Numbered from the stretch's first letter, positions 1 through 9,747 are shown. The stretch is DNA of 64,000 bases from Mongoliitalea daihaiensis (GCF_021596945.1 NZ_CP063779.1:3508001-3572000); one strand, 5' to 3'. Translations and numbers: made by a program. The notes: generated from the sequence alone by a model not told the origin.

Positions 1-2
1 AA

Positions 3-1307
3 GCAATCATCATAGTGGCAAATTTTGCGTCCAACCTTGAAAAAATCAGACAAGAACTGAATGCCAAACATGTAATTGTCACCGAATTGGGAGACTTATT
101 GGGAGGACTCAAAGGAACAATCGTCAATTTTGTAGTCAAGCATATTAAAAAGATGGTGCCTGCCTTCAACCTTCCTAGATCCATCCAATGGAAGAGGATG
201 ATGGATAAGGCTGACAGTTCTAAATTTAGACGTCAGGAACTAGCACTAACCGACACTGCTTTCTTGCAATACACTGGTGGGACCACAGGTGTATCCAAAG
301 GTGCGGAATTAACTCATGGGAATATCGTTGCCAATATGCAGCAGATTTCTGCATGGATGAAACCAAAGTTGGTGGAAAAAGAAGAGATTGTTATCACAGC
401 TTTACCTTTATACCACATCTTTGCATTGACCGTCAATTGCTTAGCCATGCTAAAAATAGGTGCTCATAACGTATTGATTACCAATCCAAGAGACATGCCT
501 GGCTTTATCAAAGAATTAAGTAAAAAGAAGTTTACTGTCATCACAGGTGTCAATACTTTATTCAATGGTTTATTGAATCAAGACGCATTCACCAAATTGG
601 ACTTTTCATCTTTGAAAATCGCTGTTGGTGGAGGTATGGCTGTTCAACAAGCCACTGCTGAAAAGTGGGAGAAAGTTACTGGTACTCCTTTGGCTGAAGG
701 CTACGGACTTACAGAAACTTCACCTGTAGCCACCTGTAATCCGATCGATGGAACAGAACGCATTGGTACTATTGGGATTCCTCTACCAAATACCGATATC
801 AAGGTCATCGATGACAATGGTATAGATTTACCGGTAGGAGAACGTGGGGAACTGTGTATCAAAGGTCCTCAGGTGATGAAAGGCTACTGGAATCGATCAG
901 AAGAAACAGCCAAGGTCATGGATGGAGAATGGTTTAAAACTGGAGATGTTGCTGTCATAGATAAAGATGGATTTGTGAAAATCGTTGATCGAAAGAAGGA
1001 AATGATTTTGGTTTCTGGTTTCAATGTGTATCCAAATGAGGTTGAAAATGCCATTGCTCTGCATCCAAAAGTTTTGGAAACCGGTGTAATTGGCATGCCT
1101 GATGATAAGTCTACTGAAAAAGTGGTAGCATATGTAGTGGCTAAGGATGCTTCTCTGACTTCTGAGGAATTAATTGCTCATTGCAGGGAAAATTTGACCA
1201 ATTACAAAGTCCCAAGGGAGGTTTATTTTGCCGAGGAACTTCCAAAAACCAATGTAGGCAAAATCCTTCGACGTAAGATCAAGGAAATGCACGAGAAAAA
1301 GGGCTAA
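3..1307 (+). CDS. fadD: Long-chain-fatty-acid-CoA ligase, 5' end cut off by the window
   Basis: Activates long-chain fatty acids to acyl-CoA with ATP, through an acyl-AMP intermediate, for beta-oxidation or lipid synthesis. The frame is open to the left edge; the GTG at 15 is internal, because AIIIVANFASNLE continues the FadD pattern upstream of it. About 435 residues remain of a family usually near 560. The AMP-binding P-loop TGGTTGVSKGA lies near residue 88, the YGLTETSP motif near 235, and the GDVAVIDKDGF/DRKKEMI hinge followed by the mobile C-terminal domain with KVPR and a GKILRR lysine at the end. The family is clear from the sequence; the chain-length preference is family knowledge. 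Heptamer repeats begin directly after its stop. Confidence 0.93.
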   Translation, partial: AIIIVANFASNLEKIRQELNAKHVIVTELGDLLGGLKGTIVNFVVKHIKKMVPAFNLPRSIQWKRMMDKADSSKFRRQELALTDTAFLQYTGGTTGVSKGAELTHGNIVANMQQISAWMKPKLVEKEEIVITALPLYHIFALTVNCLAMLKIGAHNVLITNPRDMPGFIKELSKKKFTVITGVNTLFNGLLNQDAFTKLDFSSLKIAVGGGMAVQQATAEKWEKVTGTPLAEGYGLTETSPVATCNPIDGTERIGTIGIPLPNTDIKVIDDNGIDLPVGERGELCIKGPQVMKGYWNRSEETAKVMDGEWFKTGDVAVIDKDGFVKIVDRKKEMILVSGFNVYPNEVENAIALHPKVLETGVIGMPDDKSTEKVVAYVVAKDASLTSEELIAHCRENLTNYKVPREVYFAEELPKTNVGKILRRKIKEMHEKKG

Positions 1308-1315
1308 CAGGTTAA

Positions 1316-1350
1316 ACAGTTAACAGTGAAAAGTGAATAACAGTTATCAG
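1316..1350. repeat. Degenerate heptamer repeat (CAGTGAA class)
   Basis: Directly downstream of fadD there is a run in seven-base register: ACAGTTA, ACAGTGA, AAAGTGA, then ATAACAG and TTATCAG. It is the reverse complement of the TTCACTG-type heptamers at 45494-45563 and 49131-49908. Confidence 0.7.
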
Positions 1351-1384
1351 TGAGGAAGTGTCAAGTTAATAATTATGGTTGAGT

Positions 1385-1426
1385 AGACCCGGCAGGTTTT
1401 GATAAACTGCCGGGTCTCTTTCTTTT
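1385..1426 (+). terminator. Rho-independent terminator after fadD
   Basis: A perfect 11 bp stem (1385-1395 pairing with 1407-1417, core CCCGGCAG) with an 11-base loop is followed by a T-rich tract CTTTCTTTT. It lies about 80 bases after the fadD stop and is placed to end that transcript. Confidence 0.9.
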
Positions 1427-1619
1427 AAGTGGGGGTAAATTGTAATAAAATTGACCGAACGAGTAGAGTATCTTCAATTTTTAAGAGAGATCAAGGATTT
1501 GTTACCTTAAGTGATCTTTGGGATTTTAAAGAACTCGGTCATTCTTTTTTTGTCAAAAAAAACTTGCACAAAACTCCTCTTTTTCCTAATTTTTAATTCT
1601 TATAAACCCAAAATTCCAA
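1427..1619. other. Intergenic leader before the GMC oxidoreductase gene
   Basis: This is the rest of a 312-base gap. It is AT-rich and shows no open frame, no tRNA and no clear TAnnTTTG promoter element. It presumably carries the promoter of the downstream oxidoreductase gene, but I could not place one. Confidence 0.3.
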
Positions 1620-3263
1620 ATGACATTTGATTATATCATCGTAGGTGCAGGTTCCGCTGGCTGTGTCTTGGCAAACAGGCTATCTGAGAATCCTAGAAAC
1701 CAAGTATTGCTTATTGAAGCGGGTGGGCCAGATACTCCAAAAGACATTCATATACCAGGTGCTTATAGTCAACTAAATCGAACTACTGTAGATTGGTCAT
1801 TTTGGACTGAACCCCAAGAATTTGTGGGGGGACGTCAAATTTATATTCCCAGAGGTAAAGTACTAGGAGGGAGCAGTAGTACCAATGCAATGGCCTATGT
1901 AAGAGGTAATCCAAAGGATTATGATGAATGGGAAGCTTTGGGAAATCAAGGTTGGAGCTACAAGGAAGTATTGCCTTATTTCATCAAGTCTGAATACAAT
2001 GAAAATTTTTTGGGAGAATTATATGGTAAAAATGGACCCCTTCATGTTTCTCTCAGCCCACAGCCACATTTATTGGGTAGCTATTTTATAAAAGCATGTG
2101 TAGAATCGGGAATTCCAAGCAATCCTGAATACAATGGCAGCAAGCAAGAAGGTGCTGCTATGTTGCAGTTCACCATCAAAAACAATGTACGGCATAGTGC
2201 TGCGGCAGCATTTTTAAAACCGGCCATGCAACGGAGTAACCTAACGGTCATGACACGCATGCAGGTTACCAAAATTATTCTAGAGGATAAAGTTGCTAAA
2301 GGAGTTCAAGCCATCAATGAAGATAGAAAGATACGGGAGTTTCGATGTTTAAAAGAAGTAATCCTGAGTGCAGGAGCATTTCAAAGCCCACAGCTTTTGA
2401 TGCTTTCAGGAATTGGAAATACAGACTATTTAAAATCTTTCGGCATTTCCTGTGCGCATGAATTACTTGGGGTAGGACAAAACTTGGTTGATCATGTCTG
2501 GTCTGGAGTTTCTGCTTGGTCAACAGTTGCCACCAACAATGATACTTTAAAGCCCCTTGTTAAATTCAAAGAAATCGTCAATTATCTACTTTTTAAAAAA
2601 GGAGTTTTAGGAAATAGTCCTTTAACGGCCAACGCTTTTATCAAAACTATAGATGGTTTGGACAGACCTGATATACAGTTTCATTTTGCACCCACAGCCG
2701 TGAAAGAGGATTATAGTACCGACCTGTATGATGTGTCCACCTTTCCACATACTGCGGGCTTCGCAATCATGTGTATTTTATTACGCCCTAAAAGTAAAGG
2801 TTCAGTTGGTTTACATTCAGCTAACCCCTTAGATCCTCCCAAAATTGAACCAAATTTTTTTTCACATCCAGATGACTTGGAAACGCTCAAACGTGGATTT
2901 CTGAAAGCAAAAGAAATTATGGAAACTGATACCTTGAAAGCTTTCCAAAAAAATGGTATTTACTTTCCCAAACAGTTTGATGATGATTTTTTGGACGAAC
3001 ACATCAAGCGGTCATTGGAAACCCTATATCATCCAGTAGGAACTTGTAAAATGGGAAAAGATCCTATGGCTGTAGTTGATGAGAAATTACGCGTACATGG
3101 CATTACTAAATTACGGATTGCCGATGCATCTATCATGCCAAGCATTATTACAGGCAATACCAATGCAGCCTGCATCATGATTGGAGAAAAGGCTGCGGAC
3201 TTGATACTTAAAAATAATGAAAAAGCTGCCGTGATTACTGAAGACTTTAAAAGAGATCTGTAA
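1620..3263 (+). CDS. GMC-family FAD-dependent oxidoreductase (choline/alcohol dehydrogenase-like)
   Basis: A glucose-methanol-choline family flavoenzyme of 547 residues, the usual length for choline or aliphatic-alcohol dehydrogenases (about 530-560). Seen: an N-terminal FAD-binding Rossmann motif IIVGAGSAGCVLANRL at residues 5-20, the GMC signature GKVLGGSSSTNAMAYVRG near residue 80, and the C-terminal HPVGTCKMG active-site histidine region followed by the FAD-contacting asparagine in TGNTNAACIMIGE. There is no signal peptide, so it should be cytoplasmic. A betB aldehyde dehydrogenase, the usual partner in a choline operon, is not adjacent. The substrate is therefore open: choline, polyethylene glycol or another primary alcohol. 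It appears monocistronic, ending at a bidirectional terminator. Confidence 0.85.
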   Translation: MTFDYIIVGAGSAGCVLANRLSENPRNQVLLIEAGGPDTPKDIHIPGAYSQLNRTTVDWSFWTEPQEFVGGRQIYIPRGKVLGGSSSTNAMAYVRGNPKDYDEWEALGNQGWSYKEVLPYFIKSEYNENFLGELYGKNGPLHVSLSPQPHLLGSYFIKACVESGIPSNPEYNGSKQEGAAMLQFTIKNNVRHSAAAAFLKPAMQRSNLTVMTRMQVTKIILEDKVAKGVQAINEDRKIREFRCLKEVILSAGAFQSPQLLMLSGIGNTDYLKSFGISCAHELLGVGQNLVDHVWSGVSAWSTVATNNDTLKPLVKFKEIVNYLLFKKGVLGNSPLTANAFIKTIDGLDRPDIQFHFAPTAVKEDYSTDLYDVSTFPHTAGFAIMCILLRPKSKGSVGLHSANPLDPPKIEPNFFSHPDDLETLKRGFLKAKEIMETDTLKAFQKNGIYFPKQFDDDFLDEHIKRSLETLYHPVGTCKMGKDPMAVVDEKLRVHGITKLRIADASIMPSIITGNTNAACIMIGEKAADLILKNNEKAAVITEDFKRDL

Positions 3264-3311
3264 ATAATCTCCTCATGTACAGGTTGTAATATCGAAGTTC
3301 TATTATTTAAT

Positions 3312-3352
3312 AAAAAAAAAGCCACAACTCCAATACAGGTCGTGGCTTTTTT
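3312..3352. terminator. Bidirectional terminator between convergent genes
   Basis: An A-run leads into GCCAC and, after a 16-base loop, GTGGC leads into a T-run (stem 3315-3325 with 3342-3352). It sits between two convergent stop codons and has a T-tract on either strand, so it can serve both genes. Confidence 0.85.
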
Positions 3353-3356
3353 GGGG

Positions 3357-5756
3357 CTACTCTCTTAGAATTGTGAGTGTAGATGTCGCTTTTTCCTTTA
3401 TTTCTTGTGCATTCATCAACATGGGTCGGTAATTCCCTGTGGCAAACATATGAGCTTGATCTTTGTAATACTTACTGAAAACATTCCCACTCTGACCTGT
3501 GGGTAACACAGAAATAGCGCCATCTACATCTGCAAAATCTACGATGATTCGCATGGCCGGTCCTGAATTTACTTTGTATATTCCATCGCCATTCAGTTTA
3601 AAAGGTAGCTTATTGACCGATTCTTCATTCGCAGTCACAGGAACTGTTTTTACATTAAAAATCTTATCCAAAGGCTTTTTGGCTCCCAAGGGATGCGGAT
3701 GTTCTAGCACTACCACCTTTTTCCACAACCATTCCGAATCCTTTTTTCCCAACTGATCGGCCAATTCCTGCAAGGTTTTTTCTAGGGCTGCTTCAACAAT
3801 GTCTTTTTTTGTTTCTACTGCATCAGTTTCAATATGATCCCACCACTTCGAATCCTCCGAGCGAATTAACGTTGGAACACTTCGGATGTATAGGAAGGTA
3901 GTCAAGAAGGTACTAAAATCTTCTTCTCCCAATTCATCGGCCATCATCCCATGTAGGGTGTGATACAGCCATTTATAATATACCGTAGGTGCAACCGCAT
4001 CCAAATCATGATTTCCTGACCAACGTTCAAGTGCCTTTAAAGCATCAGTATATGGTCCAAACGCTTCCTTTCCAACCGTAGCAATCATTGACTGGGCATT
4101 GAGAGGATGATTTTCATTAATAGCCTCTAATTGTAGATTTTTGATGCTTTCTGTAGTCCAATCATTTCTGGCACTCACTGTTTTGGCAATGCGGTTCCAT
4201 CGATCACCGGGATAATAATATCCAGGATAAAACGATCCATTACTTAAGGTGTCTGGTTGATTGTTGGCTGAAGCCACAAAACCGGATGGTGGATTGATGC
4301 TCATTGGGTTTTCATGAAAAGGAATCCAGCCTTGGGGTTCATCAGCTGGATTACTTCCATCCAAAAAGACTTTGGAATTGACATGGTTGGGACGAATTGG
4401 TAGTCTTGCCACAGCCCACCACGCAATGTTTCCAGCTTTATCTCCATACATGATATTCAGACCTGGCGCATGAATCAGTGGAGCAGCAGCTTCTACATCT
4501 TGGATAGTTTGGGCATGATTTAATTTCCATAAAGCTTCCATTGCTTTGGATGGCTCCAATACATACACCCACCAAGAAGCAACAGGATTAGCTGTCAAGC
4601 GTGCAATTTCAGGAACCACTTCATTCATAATGGGACCATGGATAGACTCCCGAATAGTGATGGCTACAGGATCTGTTCCTTTCACTGGAATTAATTCTTC
4701 CCGAACAGTCAAAGGTACAAAACCATCTCCATACCTCGTTTCAAGAGGGTTATCTGGGTTCAGTTGCTCTTCATAGAAATCCTGATCATCATTTTCAAAC
4801 ATGGTCAAACCAATGCTGTGATGTTTGCTGTGACCTACCAAGCCAAATGGGAGACCCGCTAAATGATTTCCATAAAAACTAAATCCAGGATATTCTAAAT
4901 GGGCTTCAAACCAAACAGAAGGCTGAGCAAATCCAATATGGGTGTCATTACAAAACAAAACTTCTCCTGAAGCCGTGCGCTCTGGCGCAATAACCCAAGC
5001 ATTGGAACCTTCCAGCATAGGCACCGGAAGCTTATCCAAAAAGCTGATAGTCTGTTCACTCCTGACGATTACATTTCCCGTCTCTTCTGCTCGCTCTGGA
5101 TAATGATTGGGAATAACAAAGTGTTCGGGAAGGGTATGAATAGAAAGTGAACGGGTGTAATCAGGGCCTAAATTTCTGACGATTTTGGTGATTAATGGGT
5201 CTGTTCTCACAGCCATTGCAAAAGAAAAAGCCATATAACCTGCTATCCCATGCACATCATTGATGGTAAACTCCCGAGGCTTACTTCCCAATAATCTATA
5301 CTCTAAGGGAAGATTCCCTTGCTGGATAAATTGATTCACACCTTTGATATAGGCTTCTGTAGCAGATTTCCATTCGGAAGGACCTTCCTGATTCCAAACT
5401 TCTGTACTCCAGGCCGCATGTTGAGGAATCCCTAGTGTTCTAAAAAATTTATCTATATCCAATACATCTTCTCCAAGTAACTCCGCAAGTGTTCCAGTAC
5501 CCACTCTTCTCATCATATCCATTTGGAAAATACGGTCTTGTGCGTGTAAAAATCCCATAGCCTGATAGGTATCTTCCGCATTCTCTCCATAGATATGGGG
5601 AACGCCGTGGGCATCAAAATACACTTCGACCTCCGATGTTAAGCCATCTAAGCGCAATTCTCCGGAATATTGTGGGCTATGCGCATTTTTGAGTAATAAA
5701 AAACCTACCAATCCAAGAATCAGTAGGCTGACAAAAATGTAAAGAAATTTTTTCAT
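3357..5756 (-). CDS. Penicillin-acylase-family Ntn hydrolase, exported
   Basis: An N-terminal-nucleophile amidohydrolase of the penicillin acylase/AHL acylase (PvdQ) family; it cleaves amide bonds and matures by self-cleavage. The protein has 799 residues, usual for the family. A signal peptide or anchor spans residues 3-22. An alpha-chain-like part (about 30-240) precedes a spacer and the self-cleavage junction at Gly250-Ser251 (EGSNAWVIAP). Ser251 would be the new N-terminal nucleophile, and NDTHIGF follows as in the family. It would act in the periplasm or at the outer face. The natural substrate (peptide-like amides, acyl-homoserine lactones or others) cannot be told. It is likely transcribed alone, with the terminator at 3312-3352 at its end. 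Confidence 0.88.
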   Translation of the reverse strand: MKKFLYIFVSLLILGLVGFLLLKNAHSPQYSGELRLDGLTSEVEVYFDAHGVPHIYGENAEDTYQAMGFLHAQDRIFQMDMMRRVGTGTLAELLGEDVLDIDKFFRTLGIPQHAAWSTEVWNQEGPSEWKSATEAYIKGVNQFIQQGNLPLEYRLLGSKPREFTINDVHGIAGYMAFSFAMAVRTDPLITKIVRNLGPDYTRSLSIHTLPEHFVIPNHYPERAEETGNVIVRSEQTISFLDKLPVPMLEGSNAWVIAPERTASGEVLFCNDTHIGFAQPSVWFEAHLEYPGFSFYGNHLAGLPFGLVGHSKHHSIGLTMFENDDQDFYEEQLNPDNPLETRYGDGFVPLTVREELIPVKGTDPVAITIRESIHGPIMNEVVPEIARLTANPVASWWVYVLEPSKAMEALWKLNHAQTIQDVEAAAPLIHAPGLNIMYGDKAGNIAWWAVARLPIRPNHVNSKVFLDGSNPADEPQGWIPFHENPMSINPPSGFVASANNQPDTLSNGSFYPGYYYPGDRWNRIAKTVSARNDWTTESIKNLQLEAINENHPLNAQSMIATVGKEAFGPYTDALKALERWSGNHDLDAVAPTVYYKWLYHTLHGMMADELGEEDFSTFLTTFLYIRSVPTLIRSEDSKWWDHIETDAVETKKDIVEAALEKTLQELADQLGKKDSEWLWKKVVVLEHPHPLGAKKPLDKIFNVKTVPVTANEESVNKLPFKLNGDGIYKVNSGPAMRIIVDFADVDGAISVLPTGQSGNVFSKYYKDQAHMFATGNYRPMLMNAQEIKEKATSTLTILRE

Positions 5757-5817
5757 AGATTAATTGGGTTCTTTAAGACTTGAAATTTAAGTTTTTCAAA
5801 CCGAATATAAAAACCCC

Positions 5818-6993
5818 TTATCCAATAGCCTCTAAAATTACAGCACAGGCTTCTTTAATTTCTTCTTCGGTAATAATCAACGGAGGAGCGATGCGCATGC
5901 TGTCATCACAAAACAAAAACCAATCAGTAATGACACCAAGTTCGATGGCTCGATCGATGATGGGTTTCAATACATCAAATGACTCAAACTCTACGGCCAT
6001 CATTAAGCCTTTATTACGAATGCCTTTGATTTTTGGGTGGACCAGTAAGCGCTTGATCAAATCTGCCTTGGCATCCACTTGAGCTAATAAATCCGATTCC
6101 TGAATAACCTGAAGGGTGGCTAAAGAGGCAGCGGATGATACAGGATGTCCACCAAAAGTGGTAATATGACCTAGTAAAGGATTATTCTTAAAAGAAGCCA
6201 TTACCTCTTGATTGGCAATAAAGGCACCAATTGGCATACCACCACCCATACCCTTGGCACAAACCAAGATATCCGGGACAATGTCAAAGTGTTCAAAAGC
6301 CCAAAATTTTCCAGTCCTTCCAAAACCCGCTTGGATTTCATCCAAAATCAACAGCGTTCCTGTATCATCGCATCGTTTTCGAAGCGCTTGAAAATAGTCT
6401 TTACATGCAACTCGGATCCCTGCTTCCCCTTGAATAGTCTCTATAATCACCGCAGCAGTAGCTTCCGTAATCTCATCCAATTGATAATAACTCCCATAGA
6501 TAACATTTCGAATTCCTGGTAGCAAGGGTCGATAAGCCCGTTTGAAAATCTCATTTCCACCGACAGAAAGTGATCCATGACTGGATCCATGGTAGGCATT
6601 TACGCAAGAAATGATTTCTCTACGATTCGTGTATCTTTTGGCTAGCTTTAATGCACCTTCCACTGCCTCTGAACCAGAATTGACCAAATAGACATTGTTG
6701 AGTTTGTTTGGAAGGGTCTGGCAGAGTGCTTCAGCCAACTTTACTTGGGGGCATTGGACATATTCTCCATAGACCATCAAGTGTAAATATTTATCCAATT
6801 GTGATTGAATAGCGTTCAATACATGCGGGTGTCTATGGCCCACATTGCTGACGCCAATACCTGAAATCAGATCCAAGTAGCGCTTGCCATCAGGGCCATA
6901 CATGTAAATACCTTCCGCTCGCTCAATTTCGATCATTAAAGGAAAATCGGTAGTTTGGGCAAGGTGACTTAAAAAGAGTTGTCTATTATTCAT
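5818..6993 (-). CDS. Class-III PLP-dependent aminotransferase (acetylornithine/4-aminobutyrate type)
   Basis: A fold-type I, class III aminotransferase of 391 residues, the typical length for ArgD/GabT-like enzymes. Seen: NSGSEAVEGALKLAKRY (phosphate-binding loop near 105), NAYHGSSHGS, the LILDEIQAGFGRTGKF signature with Asp218, and the Schiff-base Lys247 in CAKGMGGGMPIGA. It starts two bases after the stop of the upstream rRNA-methyltransferase gene, so the two are probably one transcript. No arginine or GABA genes are nearby, so substrate assignment is not possible from context. A Bacteroidota-type general aspartate aminotransferase family member is the safest name. Confidence 0.88.
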   Translation of the reverse strand: MNNRQLFLSHLAQTTDFPLMIEIERAEGIYMYGPDGKRYLDLISGIGVSNVGHRHPHVLNAIQSQLDKYLHLMVYGEYVQCPQVKLAEALCQTLPNKLNNVYLVNSGSEAVEGALKLAKRYTNRREIISCVNAYHGSSHGSLSVGGNEIFKRAYRPLLPGIRNVIYGSYYQLDEITEATAAVIIETIQGEAGIRVACKDYFQALRKRCDDTGTLLILDEIQAGFGRTGKFWAFEHFDIVPDILVCAKGMGGGMPIGAFIANQEVMASFKNNPLLGHITTFGGHPVSSAASLATLQVIQESDLLAQVDAKADLIKRLLVHPKIKGIRNKGLMMAVEFESFDVLKPIIDRAIELGVITDWFLFCDDSMRIAPPLIITEEEIKEACAVILEAIG

Positions 6994-6995
6994 AT

Positions 6996-7889
6996 TTAGC
7001 TTCGGAATCTAAAAAAGATACCCAAGGGTAATTTCTTTTCAAACTTATCAACCAAATAAAGCTCTCCATGTTCAGCATTTTCCACCTTTGAAAAATTTGA
7101 TCGGATCAAATTTGCTGCGATCATAGAGCTAAAACTCAGGGAATACATATTCAGAATGAGAAAATGGTGGGTAGGATCCAATATTTCCGCACAAACTTTT
7201 AGCATTTCATTGATTTGCTCTTCCAAAATCCATTTTTCCCCATCAGGACCTCTGCCATAAGCTGGAGGATCAAGGATAATGCCGTGATAGGTATTGCCGC
7301 GACGTTGTTCACGTTTGATAAATTTCATCGCATCATCTACAATCCATCGAATGCCTTCCAATTTGGAGCTTTCCATGTTGTGTTTAGACCAGGTGACTAC
7401 TTGCTTAACAGAATCCAAATGGGTGACGTCAGCTCCACAGGCACGGGCAGCCACGCTAGCTGCTCCGGTGTATGCGAACAAATTCAAAATTTTGGGCTTA
7501 GCTACAGGGAAATTTGCAAGGGTTTCGCTGATGTAGTCCCAATTGACTGCTTGTTCAGGAAATAGACCGATATGCTTGAACGAAGTCATAGCTAAATTCA
7601 GTCTCAAATCCAGTCCTGCTGTATTCTTATATTCAACCTGCCAATTGTGTGGAATACGTTTAAATTCCTGCCATTGTCCTTTTTCAGGATTGTTTTTTTC
7701 CTTGGCGAAGTGAGCATGTGCCATAGCTCTCCATTCAGATTCAGGCATACTTTTATCCCAGATGGCCTGTGGCTCAGGTCTGCTTAAAATAAATTTGCCA
7801 AATCGTTCTAATTTTTCAAAACCTCCCGTATCTATCAATTCATAATCAGTCCAGTGGGAGGGGCACAATGAGAGTATGCTTTCCTTCAT
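6996..7889 (-). CDS. Class I SAM-dependent rRNA methyltransferase (RlmI-like)
   Basis: Transfers a methyl group from S-adenosylmethionine, probably to a cytosine of 23S rRNA, as in RlmI/RlmK-type enzymes. The SAM motif ILNLFAYTGAASVAA and the catalytic ILDPPAYGRGP motif are both present. The open frame extends to 7961 only through a TTG codon. I prefer ATG 7889 (protein begins MKESILSLCP, 297 residues) because the conserved region starts shortly after (WTDYELIDTGGFEKLERFGK). ATG 7913 is the alternative. A TACTTTTG promoter-like element lies just before 7889, also favouring the shorter form. It is linked to the aminotransferase gene downstream. Confidence 0.83.
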   Translation of the reverse strand: MKESILSLCPSHWTDYELIDTGGFEKLERFGKFILSRPEPQAIWDKSMPESEWRAMAHAHFAKEKNNPEKGQWQEFKRIPHNWQVEYKNTAGLDLRLNLAMTSFKHIGLFPEQAVNWDYISETLANFPVAKPKILNLFAYTGAASVAARACGADVTHLDSVKQVVTWSKHNMESSKLEGIRWIVDDAMKFIKREQRRGNTYHGIILDPPAYGRGPDGEKWILEEQINEMLKVCAEILDPTHHFLILNMYSLSFSSMIAANLIRSNFSKVENAEHGELYLVDKFEKKLPLGIFFRFRS

Positions 7890-8056
7890 GCCACAAAAGT
7901 AATCAATCTTCATTTGAATGGCGCCATTTTTTAATTTGAGAAATACTTCCGATTTTAACAAAGTAAAAGCAAGGGATAAATGAAGGCCTGTCAGCTAGTT
8001 GGTTGTGCAGTTTAGAGTTCCATTTAGCAGTCAGAACAGCATAGGTTTAAAAAAGT

Positions 8057-8755
8057 ATGAAATTTAGCAGGTTGGAAATGAAGTGGAAAGTATTGTTAAT
8101 GGCATTTATCGGAGTTGTAGGAGTTCATTCAACGACTTTGGCTCAGACACCTGTGCAAGAATATACCTACGATGTGTCACGCAGCTTTCGACTCAATCCT
8201 ATTTCTGTAGGTATCAAAGGAACTCCTTTTTTGTTTGAACGTGCAGCATTGGGAACCATTGTCCTCAGTAAAGGGAAAGTATATGAGGACATTCCTTTCA
8301 ATATTAACCTAGACAAAGGGGAGTTATTCATTCAAACGGAAGGTGTTGATTCTGATCCTTTTTTAGTGCGAAATTGGGAAAGAGTTGAGACAGTGGATAG
8401 TTCTCCAAGAATTTTTACTAAAGAAAGGATAGGGCTCAAACAAGAAATTACGGAAGAACTTTGGAAAGATGAAGGGAGAAAAATTGTAGCTGTGCACCGA
8501 AAAACCTTTATTCAGCCTTACGTACAACGGGATGGGTACTCTGGACCCCAATATGATGAATTCCGATACGATATTAGCTACTTCCAATTGGAAGGAATGC
8601 AAAGCAAAGAAATCAAAACAACTAAATCAGGTCTTAAGACATTTGCTGGATCCAAGGATAAAGCGGTCCAAGACCTGATTAAGCAAGAGAGGTTGAAAGT
8701 GGAACAACCTGCTGATTTTAAAAGAATTGTAACCTTTATTTTGCAGGAGAATTGA
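8057..8755 (+). CDS. Secreted protein of unknown function
   Basis: A 232-residue protein with an N-terminal signal peptide (hydrophobic VLLMAFIGVVGV, then TTLAQ before the probable cleavage). ATG 8078 (MKWKVLLM) is an equally good start. The mature part has no recognised catalytic motif. The segment IKGTPFLFERAALGTIVL resembles the opening of many short secreted Bacteroidota proteins of unknown role. The last 20 bases overlap the 3' end of the convergent SDR gene, so the ends of both transcripts are shared. Expected location is the periplasm. I do not recognise the family. Confidence 0.7.
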   Translation: MKFSRLEMKWKVLLMAFIGVVGVHSTTLAQTPVQEYTYDVSRSFRLNPISVGIKGTPFLFERAALGTIVLSKGKVYEDIPFNINLDKGELFIQTEGVDSDPFLVRNWERVETVDSSPRIFTKERIGLKQEITEELWKDEGRKIVAVHRKTFIQPYVQRDGYSGPQYDEFRYDISYFQLEGMQSKEIKTTKSGLKTFAGSKDKAVQDLIKQERLKVEQPADFKRIVTFILQEN

Positions 8756-9584
8756 GAAGTTTCTGAATCAGTTGCTCACTTAAATCCCAAAGTTTGTCTC
8801 GTACTTCTTTTGATCGGGCAGTGGATGTAGGGGTATTGGGTTTGGAATTTTTAAAATAGTATCCATTGAATTTGGGTGAAATATCCTGAGAAGCCAAATA
8901 TATGGAGGTTGCTGCTCCTTTTGCAGCTGTTATCATAAACGGTTCTGCGAGTTTCCACATGAATTTGAAGATTCCACCGGCTTCGTTACCAAAGCGGGTT
9001 TTTACAACACCCGGATGAAGTGCGTATGCATGTAAGCCTTTGTCACCATACTTGTCCACCAATGATTTAGCAAATAAAATGTTGCAAAGTTTTGCATTGG
9101 CATAAGCTGTGAATGAACTGTAGCCATTTTGGCATTGTGCTAAATTTTCGAAATCAATTTTTGCAGCTCGATGAGCTTCAGAACTCAGGTTGATGACTTT
9201 AGGGTTTTTAGATTTGAGTAGGAGAGGAATCAAATTTTCAGTCAATAGAAAGTGTCCTAAGTGATTGGCGGCAAAAGATAATTCTAATCCATCCACTGTG
9301 ATTTCTTTCTTTTGAAAAATCCCTCCCGCATTATTGATTAATACGTCTAGCTGAGATGTGGACGCTAGTATAGCTTCTGATGCACGTTGAACACTTTTCA
9401 AATCAGATAAATCAATCTGCACAAAACGCATCTTTGGTTGAATAGATGTGGGAAAGCTTTTTATCATTTCGGTTGCTTTCCTTTCGTTTCTGGCCAATAT
9501 GAGAATTTCATCAAATGATTTTACCAGTGCCTTCAACGTTTCTTCACCGATACCCGATGTAGGGCCTGTTATTGCTAGTGTCAT
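8736..9584 (-). CDS. Short-chain dehydrogenase/reductase, retinol-dehydrogenase-like
   Basis: A classical SDR oxidoreductase of 282 residues. Cofactor motif TGPTSGIG lies at residues 6-13, ARNERKA near 31-37 (a basic pattern suggesting NADP(H)), NNAG at 84-87, catalytic serine near 134, and the Tyr161/Lys165 pair in YANAK. The overall pattern (ANHLGHFLLT, LHPGVVKTRFG) is that of the RDH11-13/WWOX-like branch, often annotated as retinol dehydrogenase. The real substrate is uncertain, since this branch is broad. Its place 2.3 kb from a retinal-producing cluster is suggestive, but it is not in that operon. It is convergent with the secreted-protein gene. Confidence 0.85.
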   Translation of the reverse strand: MTLAITGPTSGIGEETLKALVKSFDEILILARNERKATEMIKSFPTSIQPKMRFVQIDLSDLKSVQRASEAILASTSQLDVLINNAGGIFQKKEITVDGLELSFAANHLGHFLLTENLIPLLLKSKNPKVINLSSEAHRAAKIDFENLAQCQNGYSSFTAYANAKLCNILFAKSLVDKYGDKGLHAYALHPGVVKTRFGNEAGGIFKFMWKLAEPFMITAAKGAATSIYLASQDISPKFNGYYFKNSKPNTPTSTARSKEVRDKLWDLSEQLIQKLLNSPAK

Positions 9585-9747
9585 AGTTCTTTGTATTTGG
9601 TAGTTGAACTCAGAATAGTCAGGAATAGTTTTTCAATTCAAAAAAAGCCACTTTAAATTTAAAATTTTGTAATTTTAAGACTTCAATATTTCAGAAAAAC
9701 TTACAAAACCAAAAGAATTATGGAGCTAAATTTCCAAACTTCATATG

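Noticed and set aside
3357-5756. Dedicated penicillin-degrading enzyme
   Set aside because: The family name is historic; the nucleophile and fold are clear but nothing indicates beta-lactam substrates.
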